A stretch of 64,000 bases of DNA from NCBI GenBank assembly GCA_035540495.1, contig DATLGL010000051.1, positions 30,258-94,257 of the forward strand. The letters are read 5' to 3'. This DNA comes from DASVEG01 sp035540495 (lineage in GTDB: Bacteria > Actinomycetota > Acidimicrobiia > Acidimicrobiales > CADCTF01). Positions 51,197 through 60,425 of this stretch are shown here, in pieces; positions within the stretch are counted from its first letter, which is position 1, and the number at the start of each line of letters is the position of its first letter. The notes beneath the pieces were generated by a model, which saw only the letters and a program-made list of their open reading frames with translations, searched no databases and was not told where the DNA came from. Made by a program: the position numbers and the translations under genes.

Positions 51197-52410
51197 CAGC
51201 TGCGGTCGCAGGTGTCCTCGCCGTCCTGTTGGTTCTGGGCGCGGCAGACGCAACATCTGGCGCTCAACGCGCCCAGAACCAACAGGACGACCCGGGGGCG
51301 GCGCTCACGGCCGTCAACACCCTGCTCGACGAGCGGGAGCGGGCGTTCGCGGCGGGTGATGCGAACGCGTGGATGGCGACGGTCGATCCGCACGCGCCGC
51401 AAGAGTTCAAGGATGCGCAGGCCCGCCACTTCAACGGTCTCCGGTCGCTGCCGGTCGAGCGGTTCTCGCTCGTCGCACGTCTCGACGACACGGGCGACCT
51501 GGCACCAGAACCCGACCGCTTCCTCCCCGAGACTCGCATGTCGTACCGCTTCACCGGGTTCGACGATCGAGACGCCGTCGACACGCTGTGGCTGACGTTC
51601 GTCCTTCGCGACGGGCGGTGGTTCGTCGGCGCCGACGCCGACGTCGGCGACCTCGGGCTCGACACCGCGCGTGGCCTGTGGGACGTGGGCGACGTCCGCG
51701 CGCTGCGCACGCCGCACTTCCTGATCCTCCACCACCCCAGCCGCGCCGCCCGCGCCGAGGCGCTCGCCGCGATCGCGGAGGAGGCGCTCGAGACCCTGCG
51801 CAAGGGCTGGGATCAGCGGTGGTCGGAGCGCATCCCGATCGTCCTGCCCCGCAACGTCGAGGAGCTCGAGACGCTGCTCCAGTCGACGATCGACCTCGAC
51901 AAGTTCGTCGCGTTCGTCAGCTACGGCGCGGTGCGCGACGAAGGCTGGACGTCGACGGCGCCTCGCATGTTCATCCAGGACGACAACCTCGGCAGCTACG
52001 GCCGCGGGTTCCAGGTCGAGACGCTCGTTCACGAACTGGTCCACGCTGCGGGCGCGCCTCTCGCCGGGCCGTTCCTCGCCGCGTGGGTGCACGAGGGCGT
52101 CGCTGACTGGGTCGCGACGGGCCGCAGCACCGGCGAACGCAAGCCTTCGGGAAGCGACGGCGTGCTGCCGCGCGACTACGAGTTCTCGACCGGATCACAG
52201 GCCGACATCATCCGCGCGTACCGGGAGAGCCGGTCCGCGGTGTCGTTCCTCGCGTCTCGCCACGGCATGGGCGCGCCAACTTCCTTCTTCGTCGCGGGCG
52301 GGGAGCCGAAGGTCGCTCCGGGCAGCGTCGACCACCGCCTCGATGCCGCCTTGCGCGCTGCCGCCAAGGTGAGCGTGACCGATCTGCAAAAGGGTTGGGC
52401 CGCTCGGTGA
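51169..52410 (+). CDS. secreted gluzincin-type metallopeptidase-like protein
   Basis: 413 residues. GTG 51169 has AGGAGGAGG just upstream and lies inside the end of pdxH. Residues 1-35 are a signal peptide (AAVAGVLAVLLVLGAADA). An N-terminal NTF2-like half (ALTAVNTLLDERERAFAAGD) is followed by a peptidase half with zinc motif VHELVHAAGA and downstream WVHEGVADWVATG, the HExxH...E pattern of the gluzincin clan (Peptidase_MA-like). Active-site residues look intact. Its signal-peptide codons contain a perfect 22-bp inverted repeat (51222-51289). Confidence 0.75.
   Translation: MDARTPRSLTAAVAGVLAVLLVLGAADATSGAQRAQNQQDDPGAALTAVNTLLDERERAFAAGDANAWMATVDPHAPQEFKDAQARHFNGLRSLPVERFSLVARLDDTGDLAPEPDRFLPETRMSYRFTGFDDRDAVDTLWLTFVLRDGRWFVGADADVGDLGLDTARGLWDVGDVRALRTPHFLILHHPSRAARAEALAAIAEEALETLRKGWDQRWSERIPIVLPRNVEELETLLQSTIDLDKFVAFVSYGAVRDEGWTSTAPRMFIQDDNLGSYGRGFQVETLVHELVHAAGAPLAGPFLAAWVHEGVADWVATGRSTGERKPSGSDGVLPRDYEFSTGSQADIIRAYRESRSAVSFLASRHGMGAPTSFFVAGGEPKVAPGSVDHRLDAALRAAAKVSVTDLQKGWAAR
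51222..51289. repeat. perfect 22-bp inverted repeat inside coding sequence
   Basis: 51222-51243 and 51268-51289 are exact reverse complements (left arm begins CGTCCTGTTGGTTCTGGGCG) around a 24-base loop. It lies 26 bases after the pdxH stop and encodes the end of the signal peptide and the first mature residues of the peptidase-like protein. RNA here would form a very stable hairpin. Confidence 0.9.
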
Positions 52411-52430
52411 CGCCAGTAGCCTGAACGGCC

Positions 52431-54401
52431 ATGTCCGCCGTCGAAGCCGAGATCACCGTCCGCCTGCCCGATGGGTCGGAGAAGACCCTTCCGGCCGGCG
52501 CGACTGCCGCGGATCTCGCTGCGTCGATCGGTTCACGTCTCGCCAAGGCGGCGATCGCGGCGGTGGTCGACGACAAGCAGATCGACCTGAACGCGCCGCT
52601 CCCGGACGGTGCGACGGTGGCGATCGTCACCGCATCGTCAGACGAGGGACGCCACATCCTCCGCCACTCGACGGCGCACGTGATGGCCCAGGCGGTGCTG
52701 CAGCTGTGGCCCGGGGCGAAGTTCGCCATCGGCCCGCCGATCCAGGACGGCTTCTACTACGACTTCGACCTGCCCGGCGGTGCCACGTTCAGCGACGAAG
52801 ATCTCGAACGGATCGAAGCGCGGATGCGCGAGATCGTCGCGGAAGACCAGCCGTTCATCCGCGAGGAGCACTCGGTCGAGGAGGGCGTCGAGCTCTTCGC
52901 CGACCAGCCGTACAAGGTCGAGATCATCACCGGCGTCGACGCATCCGAAGGCGCCGAGGGCAACGTGGTGAGCGCCTATCGGAACACCGAGCAGTTCGTC
53001 GACCTGTGTCGCGGGCCGCACGTGCCGTCGACGTCGCGGCTCGGCGCGTTCAAGCTCATGAAGGTCGCCGCTGCCTATTGGCGCGGCGACGAGAAGAACC
53101 AGCAGCTGCAGCGGATCTACGGCACGGCGTGGGAGGACGAGAAGGCGCTCAAGGCCCACCTCACGATGCTCGAGGAGGCGGAGAAGCGCGACCATCGCAA
53201 GCTCGGCGTCGAGCTCGACCTGTTCTCCTTCCCCAGCGAGATCGGCAGTGGCCTCGCGGTGTTCCACCCCAAGGGCGGGACCGTCCGCCGGGTGATGGAG
53301 GACTACTCGCGGCGCCGTCACGAGGCTGCCGACTACTCCTTCGTCAACTCGCCCCACATCACGAAGTCGAACCTCTTCGAGACATCGGGCCACCTCGGCT
53401 TCTACCGAGACGCGATGTACCCGCCGATGCAGCTCGAGAACAACGAGTACTGGCTCAAGCCGATGAACTGCCCGTTTCACTGCCTGATCTTCCAGGCCCG
53501 TGGACGCAGCTATCGCGAGCTTCCGATACGGATGTTCGAGTTCGGCTCGGTGTACCGGTACGAGAAGTCCGGCGTGGTACATGGCCTGACCCGCGTGCGC
53601 GGGATGACGCAGGACGACGCGCACATCTTCTGCACCAAGGAACAGATGGTCGAGGAGCTCGACTCGCTGCTGACGTTCGTGCTCGACCTGCTCTCCGACT
53701 ACGGCCTCGAAGACTTCTACCTCGAGCTGTCGACGAAGCCGGAGGAGAAGTCGATCGGCTCCGACGAGGAGTGGGACGAGGCGACTCGCGCGCTGCGGGA
53801 AGTCGCCGAGCGTCGTGATCTCGAGCTCGTGCTCGACGAGGGTGGCGGTGCCTTCTACGGCCCGAAGATCTCGGTCCAGGCGAAGGATGCCATCGGCCGG
53901 ACGTGGCAGATGTCGACGATCCAGCTCGACTTCCAGGGTCCGCAGCGGTTCGAGCTCGAGTACCAGGCCGCAGATGGCACCCGGCAGCGGCCGATCATGA
54001 TCCACCGCGCGCTGTTCGGGTCGGTCGAGCGGTTCTTCGGCGTCCTGACCGAGCACTACGCGGGTGCCTTCCCCGCGTGGCTGTCGCCGCTGCAGGTGAG
54101 GGTCCTCGGCGTGCGCAACGACCATGACGACTACGCCGCTTCGATCGCGGCGCGGCTGCGGGCCGAGAGCTTCCGCGCCGATTGGGAGCGGGCGGACGAA
54201 CCTCTCGGCGCGCGCATCCGCAAGGCGAAGCTCGAGAAGATCCCGTTCGTCCTCGTCGTCGGAGATGACGACGTGGCGGCGAACACCGTGGGCGTGAACG
54301 AGCGCGGGAGCGAGCGCCCCGAGCGCGGCGTCTCCGTCGATGCCTTTCTCGAGCGCCTTCGAGCCGAGGCGCGCCCGCCGGATCAGCGCGAGAGCGCATG
54401 A
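52431..54401 (+). CDS. thrS: threonyl-tRNA synthetase
   Basis: 656 residues. TGS domain at the start (ITVRLPDGSEKTLPAGATAA), editing domain with HILRHSTAHVMAQAVLQLWP and a conserved Cys region (VDLCRGPHVPS), class II motifs: motif 2 MFEFGSVYRYEKSGVVHGL and RVRGMTQDDAHIF, motif 3 PIMIHRALFGSVERFFGVL, and C-terminal anticodon domain (AWLSPLQVRVLGVRNDHDD). It charges tRNA-Thr. ATG 52431 is 20 bases after the previous stop; its own stop overlaps the HIT gene (ATGA). Confidence 0.97.
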   Translation: MSAVEAEITVRLPDGSEKTLPAGATAADLAASIGSRLAKAAIAAVVDDKQIDLNAPLPDGATVAIVTASSDEGRHILRHSTAHVMAQAVLQLWPGAKFAIGPPIQDGFYYDFDLPGGATFSDEDLERIEARMREIVAEDQPFIREEHSVEEGVELFADQPYKVEIITGVDASEGAEGNVVSAYRNTEQFVDLCRGPHVPSTSRLGAFKLMKVAAAYWRGDEKNQQLQRIYGTAWEDEKALKAHLTMLEEAEKRDHRKLGVELDLFSFPSEIGSGLAVFHPKGGTVRRVMEDYSRRRHEAADYSFVNSPHITKSNLFETSGHLGFYRDAMYPPMQLENNEYWLKPMNCPFHCLIFQARGRSYRELPIRMFEFGSVYRYEKSGVVHGLTRVRGMTQDDAHIFCTKEQMVEELDSLLTFVLDLLSDYGLEDFYLELSTKPEEKSIGSDEEWDEATRALREVAERRDLELVLDEGGGAFYGPKISVQAKDAIGRTWQMSTIQLDFQGPQRFELEYQAADGTRQRPIMIHRALFGSVERFFGVLTEHYAGAFPAWLSPLQVRVLGVRNDHDDYAASIAARLRAESFRADWERADEPLGARIRKAKLEKIPFVLVVGDDDVAANTVGVNERGSERPERGVSVDAFLERLRAEARPPDQRESA

Positions 54402-54913
54402 CCATCGAGCGGTTGTGGGCGGGGTGGCGCACGGAGTACGTCAGCGCGGCCGGGCCTTCGGACGACGGTTGCGTCTTCTGCCGGATCCTCGACAGCGGCG
54501 AGCCCGACGCCGTCACGAAGGTCGTGTGGCGCGGCGATGGCGTCGTCGCGATCCTCAACGCGTACCCCTACACGAGCGGGCACCTGATGGTCATGCCCAC
54601 CCGGCACGTGGGCGACATCGAGGCCCTCAGCTCAGCTGAAGGCGCGGAGGTTTGGAAGGGGGTCACCGCGGCCACGGCTGCGCTGAAGCGCGCCTACTCA
54701 CCCGACGGCATCAACGTCGGCGCGAACCTCGGCCGAGCCGCGGGCGCCGGCGTGCCGGGCCACTTCCACGTCCACCTGCTGCCGCGCTGGGTCGGCGACA
54801 CGAACTTCATGACGTCGGTCGCCGAGGTGCGGGTCATGCCCGAGACCCTCGACGCCACGTGGCACAAGCTCACCCAGGCGTGGGGCGATCCCGCCGCTGC
54901 TTCAGCCGAGTGA
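54398..54913 (+). CDS. HIT-family hydrolase/phosphorylase (Rv2613c-like Ap4A phosphorylase candidate)
   Basis: 171 residues. RLWAGWRTEYV...CVFCRIL is the actinobacterial start with a CxxC pair; NAYPYTSGHLMVMPTRHVGD is the first HIT half; HFHVHLLPRWVGDTNFM carries the HxHxH catalytic triad. It sits between thrS and (after a 4.6-kb interruption) pgsA, the neighbourhood of Rv2613c of M. tuberculosis, a diadenosine-tetraphosphate phosphorylase. The last 44 bases overlap the convergent oxidoreductase gene. Confidence 0.88.
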   Translation: MTIERLWAGWRTEYVSAAGPSDDGCVFCRILDSGEPDAVTKVVWRGDGVVAILNAYPYTSGHLMVMPTRHVGDIEALSSAEGAEVWKGVTAATAALKRAYSPDGINVGANLGRAAGAGVPGHFHVHLLPRWVGDTNFMTSVAEVRVMPETLDATWHKLTQAWGDPAAASAE

Positions 54914-56156
54914 CCTCGGGGTTGTAGCAGACGCCCTTCATGCCGAGCATCTGGGCCGGCACGCACCGGTTGGAGTTCAGGCAGAGCGCCGGACCGGGAT
55001 CTCCGCCGAGCAATCGCGCGGGCAGGTCGGGCTCGACGTAGAACGGCCGGCCGATGCCGACCATGTCGGCGTCGCCCGAGCTGAGGATGTCGTCGACCTC
55101 GGCCCGGGTGCGGATGCCGCCGACGCCGAAGACCGGGATCGTCACCCGCCGCTTGGCTGCGGCGAAGAGCGGCCGGTTCCACACGGGCTCGAACGGCGCC
55201 CGCTTGCCGCCGATCCACGACCCAGCCTTGAGCACGCCACGCCGCACACGCGAGGGCGCGGCCTTCTCGAAGCGCGTGCGCATCCCCTTGTGCGTCCAGA
55301 GCGAGTCGGGAACGCCACCGCGCGACAGCGTGGTGTCCGGGAAGACGCTCACCTCGACGGGGGTGACGGCATCGAACCCCCACTCCTCGACGAGCTCGCA
55401 CAACCGCAGCGCTTCGTCGACGGTGGTCTTCACGCCGAGGCCGGGCAGCCCACCGACCTCCGACGGGACCTTGACCGAGCACGGGTAGTCGGAGCCGGCG
55501 CGCTCGCTGACGGCCTCGCGGATCAGGCGGAGGACAGACGCCCGTGCCTCGAGGCTGCCGCCGAACTCGTCGGTGCGACGGTTGTAGAACGGCGACAGGA
55601 ACTGGTCGAGCAGCTTCGCGTTCGCGGACCCGAGCTGGATCCCGTCGTAGCCGGCCTCGCGGGCCCACGACGCGATGTCGCCGTAGGTGGCCGCCATCCG
55701 GCGGACCTCCTCGGTCGTCATGACGTGAACGGGCACACCCCGGAACGCCGGCTTCAGGAACCATGGCAGAGGAGATGCAGCGAGCAGGGGACCGCGCCGC
55801 TGTGAGGCGTACGGCTCGTGCCACGCCTCCATCGCGTAGATGCCGCCGTGGCCGAGCTGCAGGAAGATGCCCGCACCAGCGGCGTGCACCGCTTCGACCA
55901 TGGGCGCGAGCCGCATCACCTTCTCGCGCGTGTCGACCACCGTCATTCCGGGCGACGTGCGTCCTTCCTGTGCGATGCATGACGAACCCTGGATGATCAG
56001 CCCGACGCCCGCTTGTGCGTTCGGTACGAACGCCTCGGCGTAACGCTCTGCCGCCTCCGGTCCGTCGCCTGCGCCCTCGAGCACGGGAGCGCGATAGAGG
56101 CGGTTGCGCACGGTCGCGCCGCCGATGGTCAGCGGCGTCGACACGAGCGACGTCAT
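54870..56156 (-). CDS. NADH:flavin oxidoreductase / old yellow enzyme family
   Basis: 428 residues. TIGGATVRNRLYRAPVLEGA is the N-terminal FMN-barrel start; LQLGHGGIYA holds the active His/Gly region; YDGIQLGSANAKLLDQFLSP, FYNRRTDEFGGSLEARASV and FGVGGIRTRAEVDDIL complete the family's pattern. The usual HSAHGYL active motif is altered to QLGSANAKLL. The C-terminal Cys residues do not form a standard 4Fe-4S set, so it is probably FMN-only. ATG 56156 overlaps the DUF4234 stop. Confidence 0.85.
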   Translation of the reverse strand: MTSLVSTPLTIGGATVRNRLYRAPVLEGAGDGPEAAERYAEAFVPNAQAGVGLIIQGSSCIAQEGRTSPGMTVVDTREKVMRLAPMVEAVHAAGAGIFLQLGHGGIYAMEAWHEPYASQRRGPLLAASPLPWFLKPAFRGVPVHVMTTEEVRRMAATYGDIASWAREAGYDGIQLGSANAKLLDQFLSPFYNRRTDEFGGSLEARASVLRLIREAVSERAGSDYPCSVKVPSEVGGLPGLGVKTTVDEALRLCELVEEWGFDAVTPVEVSVFPDTTLSRGGVPDSLWTHKGMRTRFEKAAPSRVRRGVLKAGSWIGGKRAPFEPVWNRPLFAAAKRRVTIPVFGVGGIRTRAEVDDILSSGDADMVGIGRPFYVEPDLPARLLGGDPGPALCLNSNRCVPAQMLGMKGVCYNPEVTRLKQRRDRPTPG

Positions 56157-56806
56157 GCGACGGCGACCACCACGGCGTCCTCCCACGCCCAGTCGCGGCG
56201 GAAGTGGTCGTTTCCCTCGCGCATGAGGTCGGCGAGCCACCAGTAGGAGTAGAACCCGCACGTCAGCAGCGTCGCCACGATCCGCATCGCGTACTGGTGC
56301 GGCGGCTTCGGCCCAGGCGACGGGGGAGCGACAACCGTGCCCATGCCCAGGATCGAGAAGAGCTCGCTCAGCTGCTGCTCCGCATCGGCCTCGGCCGCCC
56401 CATGCTTGATCAGGTCGGCGTCGAGCAACCAGTAGATGATGAACATCACGATCGTCGACCCGATCAGGAGCAGCACCGTCCAGATCGCCGGATCACGGAA
56501 CTCCCCGCTGAGCGAACGCATCACCTGGAGATCGGCACCCACCCGCTCGAAGCGGGGCCGAAGCTCTTCGGCCCGCCCTTGTTCGTTGGCCCGGTTCCAC
56601 GCGGCCTCGTTCGCCGCCTCCAGGAACGCGAGGCGCCGGCGGTTGTGTTCTCGCATCCGCTCCACCAGCCGGTACCACACGTAGAAGCCGTAGATGCCGC
56701 AGCTGAGGATGGTCCAGCCGAGCGCGGTCCAGAAGTCGAAGATGTAGTCGCTCTGTTGCCGAGCGTCTCGCGCTGCGATCAACCGAGCGGCCGCCGGGGT
56801 GCTCAT
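56153..56806 (-). CDS. DUF4234-like membrane protein
   Basis: 217 residues. FWTALGWTILSCGIYGFYVW and YRLVERMREHNRRRLAF are typical of DUF4234. Membrane segments: about 28-46, IWTVLLLIGSTIVMFIIYWL, and VATLLTCGFYSYWWLADLM, another DUF4234-like copy. A charged helical region with two coiled stretches lies between. ATG 56806 follows a GTG at 56815. Coupled to the oxidoreductase gene by ATGA. Role unknown. Confidence 0.75.
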   Translation of the reverse strand: MSTPAAARLIAARDARQQSDYIFDFWTALGWTILSCGIYGFYVWYRLVERMREHNRRRLAFLEAANEAAWNRANEQGRAEELRPRFERVGADLQVMRSLSGEFRDPAIWTVLLLIGSTIVMFIIYWLLDADLIKHGAAEADAEQQLSELFSILGMGTVVAPPSPGPKPPHQYAMRIVATLLTCGFYSYWWLADLMREGNDHFRRDWAWEDAVVVAVA

Positions 56807-56861
56807 CGGATGCACGCGGGTGAGTTGTACCAGACCACGTCGCCGCCTCCATGATGGAGGC

Positions 56862-57395
56862 GTGGCGAACGAGGGCACCGCGCCCGACAGCGAGTACCGC
56901 GACGAGCTCCCGGAAGACCTCGACGTCACCGGCTTCGTCGGGCCGTACCAGTTCCCCGACAACAAGCGCCGGCGGATCCCCGCCCTGATCTACGTCCTGT
57001 GCGGCGCCGTGCTCGTCGCTGCCTACGTGATCGCTGGCACCGACGCCGTGTTGGTGAACAGAGGGACGCTCGCGGTCGGCGTCGGCCTCGTGCTCGTCGG
57101 CATCTACGGGATCGCTGCGGCGTACCCGCTGGCGTTCGACGAGTCGCAAGCGCTCGCTGCAGCCGGAAGCAAGGTGGGCTTCGCCGTCGGCCACGCGTCG
57201 GCGCAGCTCGGATGGCGCGGGCTGCGCAGCCGCCCGACGTGGCGCATCCTGCTCTACTCGGCCGACGAGCCTCCGACCCAGCGAGGCCTCGTGCTCGTCG
57301 ACGCGGTCGACGGCGAGGTCATCGACTCCTTCGTCGAGGACAACCCGGAAGACTGGTCGCAGTACACCGATGCGCCGACGACGTCGACCACCTGA
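56862..57395 (+). CDS. small two-helix membrane protein
   Basis: 177 residues from GTG 56862. An acidic N-terminus (DSEYRDELPEDLDVTGFVG) leads to IPALIYVLCGAVLVAAYVI and LAVGVGLVLVGIYGIAAAYP. A soluble C-terminal domain (GFAVGHASAQLGWRGLRSRP, RILLYSADEPPTQRGLVLVD) contains VDAVDGEVIDSFVEDNPEDW. No known family. It diverges from the DUF4234 gene and converges on EF-G2. Confidence 0.65.
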   Translation: MANEGTAPDSEYRDELPEDLDVTGFVGPYQFPDNKRRRIPALIYVLCGAVLVAAYVIAGTDAVLVNRGTLAVGVGLVLVGIYGIAAAYPLAFDESQALAAAGSKVGFAVGHASAQLGWRGLRSRPTWRILLYSADEPPTQRGLVLVDAVDGEVIDSFVEDNPEDWSQYTDAPTTSTT

Positions 57396-57407
57396 ACCCG
57401 CGCGCGG

Positions 57408-59477
57408 TCAGTGGGCGTTGTCGGCCTTGGGGAGCTTGTCGTAGAGGTGCTGCGGGAGGATGTCGTAGTGGTCGTGCTGGACCGTGAAGGTGCCGCGGCC
57501 GCCCGTCAGCGATCGGAGATCGATCGCGTAGCGGAGGATCTCCGACGTCGGGACATGCGCGGTGACGATCGACGTCCCACCCTCGCCCTGATCGGTGCCG
57601 ACGACGCGTCCGCGGCGGGCGTTCAGGTCGCCCATGACGTCGCCCTGCAGCGAGGAGGGCACCGTCACCTCGAGCAGCGACACCGGTTCGAGCACGACGG
57701 GTGACGCCTTGGCCATCGCCTCCTGGAGAGCGAGGGAGCCCGCCATCTTGAAGCTCATCTCCGACGAGTCGACCGAGTGGTACTTCCCGTCGAAGAGCGT
57801 GACCTTGAGGTCGACGACGGGGAAGCCGTGGAGGCCGCCCATCTCCATCCGCTCGAGGATCCCCTTCTCGACGGCGGGGATGAACTGCCGGGGAATCGCC
57901 CCGCCGACGATCTCGTCGACGAACTCGAAACCCTGGCCCCGCTCGAGTGGCTCGACCCGGATGTTGCAGACACCGAACTGGCCGTGGCCGCCCGCCTGCT
58001 TCTTGTACTTGCCCTCCGCCTCGGAGTTGGCGGTGATCGTCTCGCGGTAGGGGACCTTCACGTCGGCGGTCTCGACCTCGACGCCGAACTTCCGCTGGAG
58101 GCGCTCGACGACGATCTGCAGGTGGGTTTCGCCGAGGCCCGACAGCAGCGTCTGGTGCGTCTCGTCGTCGCGCCGGACGGAGATCGACGTGTCCTCCTCC
58201 TGCAGGCGGTGGAGGCCCGTCATGAGCTTGTCCTCGTCGCCCTTCGACTTCGGCGCGATGGCGATCGTCAGCGCGGGCGGCATCGGCTCAGGCGTCGGCA
58301 CGACGACCGGTGTGCCCTTCGGCGCGAGCGTGTCGCCGGTCGCGGTGTCCGACAGCTTCGCCACCGCTGCGATGTCACCGGCGGCGACCTCGCTCAGCTG
58401 ATCTTGCTCCTTGCCGCGAAGGGTGAAGAGCGCGTGGAGCTTCTCGTCGGCCTTCGACCGCGGGTTCGTCAGGACGGTGTCGGGCTTGATCGTCCCCGAC
58501 AGCACCTTGAACAGGGAGACCTTGCCGATGTGGCGGTCGACGATCGTCTTGAACACGAACGCCAGCGGCTGCCCGGACGGGTCGCACGTGATCTCCTGCT
58601 CGCTGCCTCCGGCCCGGACCATCACCGGCGGGCGGTCGAGCGGCGACGGGCCGATCTCGCAGATGAACTTGGCGAGCAGGTCGACACCGACGTCCTTCGT
58701 CGCGGACCCCAGGATCACCGGGAAGACCTGCGCCGCGGCGACGCCCTTCGCGAGGGTCGACTCGAGCTCCTCTGTCGACGGCACGTCGCCCTCGAGATAC
58801 CGCTCCATCAGCTCGTCGTCCGCGACCACGATCCCCTCGACCAGGGCGTCGTGCACCTCGTGCTCGTGCTCGGCGAGATCGGCCGGGATCGGCTCGTCGT
58901 GGTGGTGGCCCTGGTCGTCGTCGTAGACGATGGCGGTGTCGGTGAGCAGGTCGGCGACGCCGTGGAACGACGCCTCCTCGCCGATCGGCAGCTCGAGCGG
59001 AGCGATCCCCGCGCCGAACCGCTCCTGCAGATCTGCGAGCACCCGCTCGAAGTTGGCTCGCTCCCGGTCTTCCTTGTTCACGAAGATCATGCGAGGGACG
59101 CCCAGCTTGTCCGCGAGGTTCCAGATGACCTCGGTCTGGACCTCGACGCCCTCGACCGCGCTCACCACGAACACCGCGAGATCGGCCACGCGCAGCGCGG
59201 CCTCGACCTCGGGCAGGAAGTCGGCGTAGCCCGGGGTGTCGAGAAGGTTGATCTTGTGACCGTTGCACTCGAACGGCAGCAGCGACGTCGACAGCGAGAT
59301 CGTCCGCTTGACCTCTTCGGGGTCGAAGTCGGAGGTGGTCGTTCCGTCCTCCACCCGGCCTTGCCGGTTGATCGTGCCGGAGGTGAAGAGGAGCGCTTCG
59401 GCCAGAGACGTCTTTCCGGCACCGCCGTGCCCCACCAGGGCGACGTTGCGGATCTTGGCGGACGGGAAGCTCTTCAC
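57408..59477 (-). CDS. elongation factor G-like protein (EF-G2 type)
   Basis: 689 residues. The G1 loop GHGGAGKTSLAEALL differs from the AHVDAGKTT of canonical EF-G and is typical of EF-G2 (MSMEG_6535-like). DTPG (G3) and NKED (G4) follow; domains II-V are complete, ending QHDHYDILPQHLYDKLPK. An extra acidic/His stretch (DDDQGHHHDEP) is inserted after the G domain. EF-G2 binds GTP but its role in translation is uncertain. GTG 59477 has AGGGGG six bases before it. Confidence 0.92.
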   Translation of the reverse strand: MKSFPSAKIRNVALVGHGGAGKTSLAEALLFTSGTINRQGRVEDGTTTSDFDPEEVKRTISLSTSLLPFECNGHKINLLDTPGYADFLPEVEAALRVADLAVFVVSAVEGVEVQTEVIWNLADKLGVPRMIFVNKEDRERANFERVLADLQERFGAGIAPLELPIGEEASFHGVADLLTDTAIVYDDDQGHHHDEPIPADLAEHEHEVHDALVEGIVVADDELMERYLEGDVPSTEELESTLAKGVAAAQVFPVILGSATKDVGVDLLAKFICEIGPSPLDRPPVMVRAGGSEQEITCDPSGQPLAFVFKTIVDRHIGKVSLFKVLSGTIKPDTVLTNPRSKADEKLHALFTLRGKEQDQLSEVAAGDIAAVAKLSDTATGDTLAPKGTPVVVPTPEPMPPALTIAIAPKSKGDEDKLMTGLHRLQEEDTSISVRRDDETHQTLLSGLGETHLQIVVERLQRKFGVEVETADVKVPYRETITANSEAEGKYKKQAGGHGQFGVCNIRVEPLERGQGFEFVDEIVGGAIPRQFIPAVEKGILERMEMGGLHGFPVVDLKVTLFDGKYHSVDSSEMSFKMAGSLALQEAMAKASPVVLEPVSLLEVTVPSSLQGDVMGDLNARRGRVVGTDQGEGGTSIVTAHVPTSEILRYAIDLRSLTGGRGTFTVQHDHYDILPQHLYDKLPKADNAH

Positions 59478-59565
59478 AGGTACCCCCTGTTGTGGCCGTC
59501 GATGCCGCAGGTTACCCACAGGCTGCGGTACCTTGGAGGGCGATCGACCCGAATCGGACACGCCG

Positions 59566-60375
59566 ATGTCCCCTTCGAGAGATCGCCGACCGAGTCCCCC
59601 ACAACGGAGCCCGATCTTGTTCGATGGACGTTGGCGGACGAGCGTGGAACGGGGCGTCAACCCCGTTGGAGCCGCTCTCCGTCGCACCGGGATCACCGCT
59701 GATCATCTGACCGCGACGGGCCTCGTCATGGCCGGAGCGACTGCGATCGCCATCGGCTCGGGCCGCCTGTTCCTCGGGTTCGTGCTCCTCGTGCTCGCGG
59801 CCGTTCCGGACCTCCTCGACGGGGCTGTCGCGAAGGCGTCCGGCACCGCTTCGTCTCGCGGCGCGTTCTTCGATTCGGTCGCCGACCGCGTCACCGACTC
59901 GTTGCTGCTCGGCGGCATCGCCTGGCACTTCGCCGTCACCGACGGCGGGCTCGCGCCGATGCTTCCGCTCGCGGTGATGGGGACGTCGACGCTCATCTCC
60001 TACGAGCGGGCCAAGGCCGAGTCGCTCGGCTACGCGGCCAAGGGCGGTCTGATGGAGCGGGCCGAGCGGATCATCGCTCTCGGTGCCGGTCTCGCCATCC
60101 CTGTGCTGTTGGTTCCCGTGCTGTGGCTCATGCTCGTGCTCACCGCGTTCACCGCGGTCCAGCGGTTCGTCAAGGTGTGGAAGCAGGCGAGCGCCGACCG
60201 CCCGTCGCAGGTCGCGCCGAAGCCGCTCGACACCATGCCGGTCGCCGAGCGGTTCCGCGCGTGGCGCAACTCCCAGCTCGTCGAGCGCGACTGGCGCGCC
60301 GGCGCCCGCTGGCGGGTCGTGCGTGAGCAGCGCCGCACCCGTGGCCGCCGGGCCACCGGCACCCGCAGACCCTGA
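59566..60375 (+). CDS. CDP-alcohol phosphatidyltransferase (PgsA1-like, phosphatidylinositol-phosphate synthase candidate)
   Basis: 269 residues. The family motif is intact: DGAVAKASGTASSRGAFFD then SVAD, i.e. DG(x)2A(x)...G(x)3D(x)3D. Six membrane helices (LFLGFVLLVLAAVPDLL, GLAIPVLLVPVLWLMLVLTA). The 60-residue basic C-tail is unusual. Next to patA, so likely makes phosphatidylinositol phosphate, the first step of PIM synthesis. ATG 59566 is the start; the stop overlaps the region of the next gene by context. Confidence 0.85.
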   Translation: MSPSRDRRPSPPQRSPILFDGRWRTSVERGVNPVGAALRRTGITADHLTATGLVMAGATAIAIGSGRLFLGFVLLVLAAVPDLLDGAVAKASGTASSRGAFFDSVADRVTDSLLLGGIAWHFAVTDGGLAPMLPLAVMGTSTLISYERAKAESLGYAAKGGLMERAERIIALGAGLAIPVLLVPVLWLMLVLTAFTAVQRFVKVWKQASADRPSQVAPKPLDTMPVAERFRAWRNSQLVERDWRAGARWRVVREQRRTRGRRATGTRRP

Positions 60376-60425
60376 CCTCTCGCACCGACCGCCTCACCTA
60401 CCTCGGCTACCGCGCCGGGTCGGCC

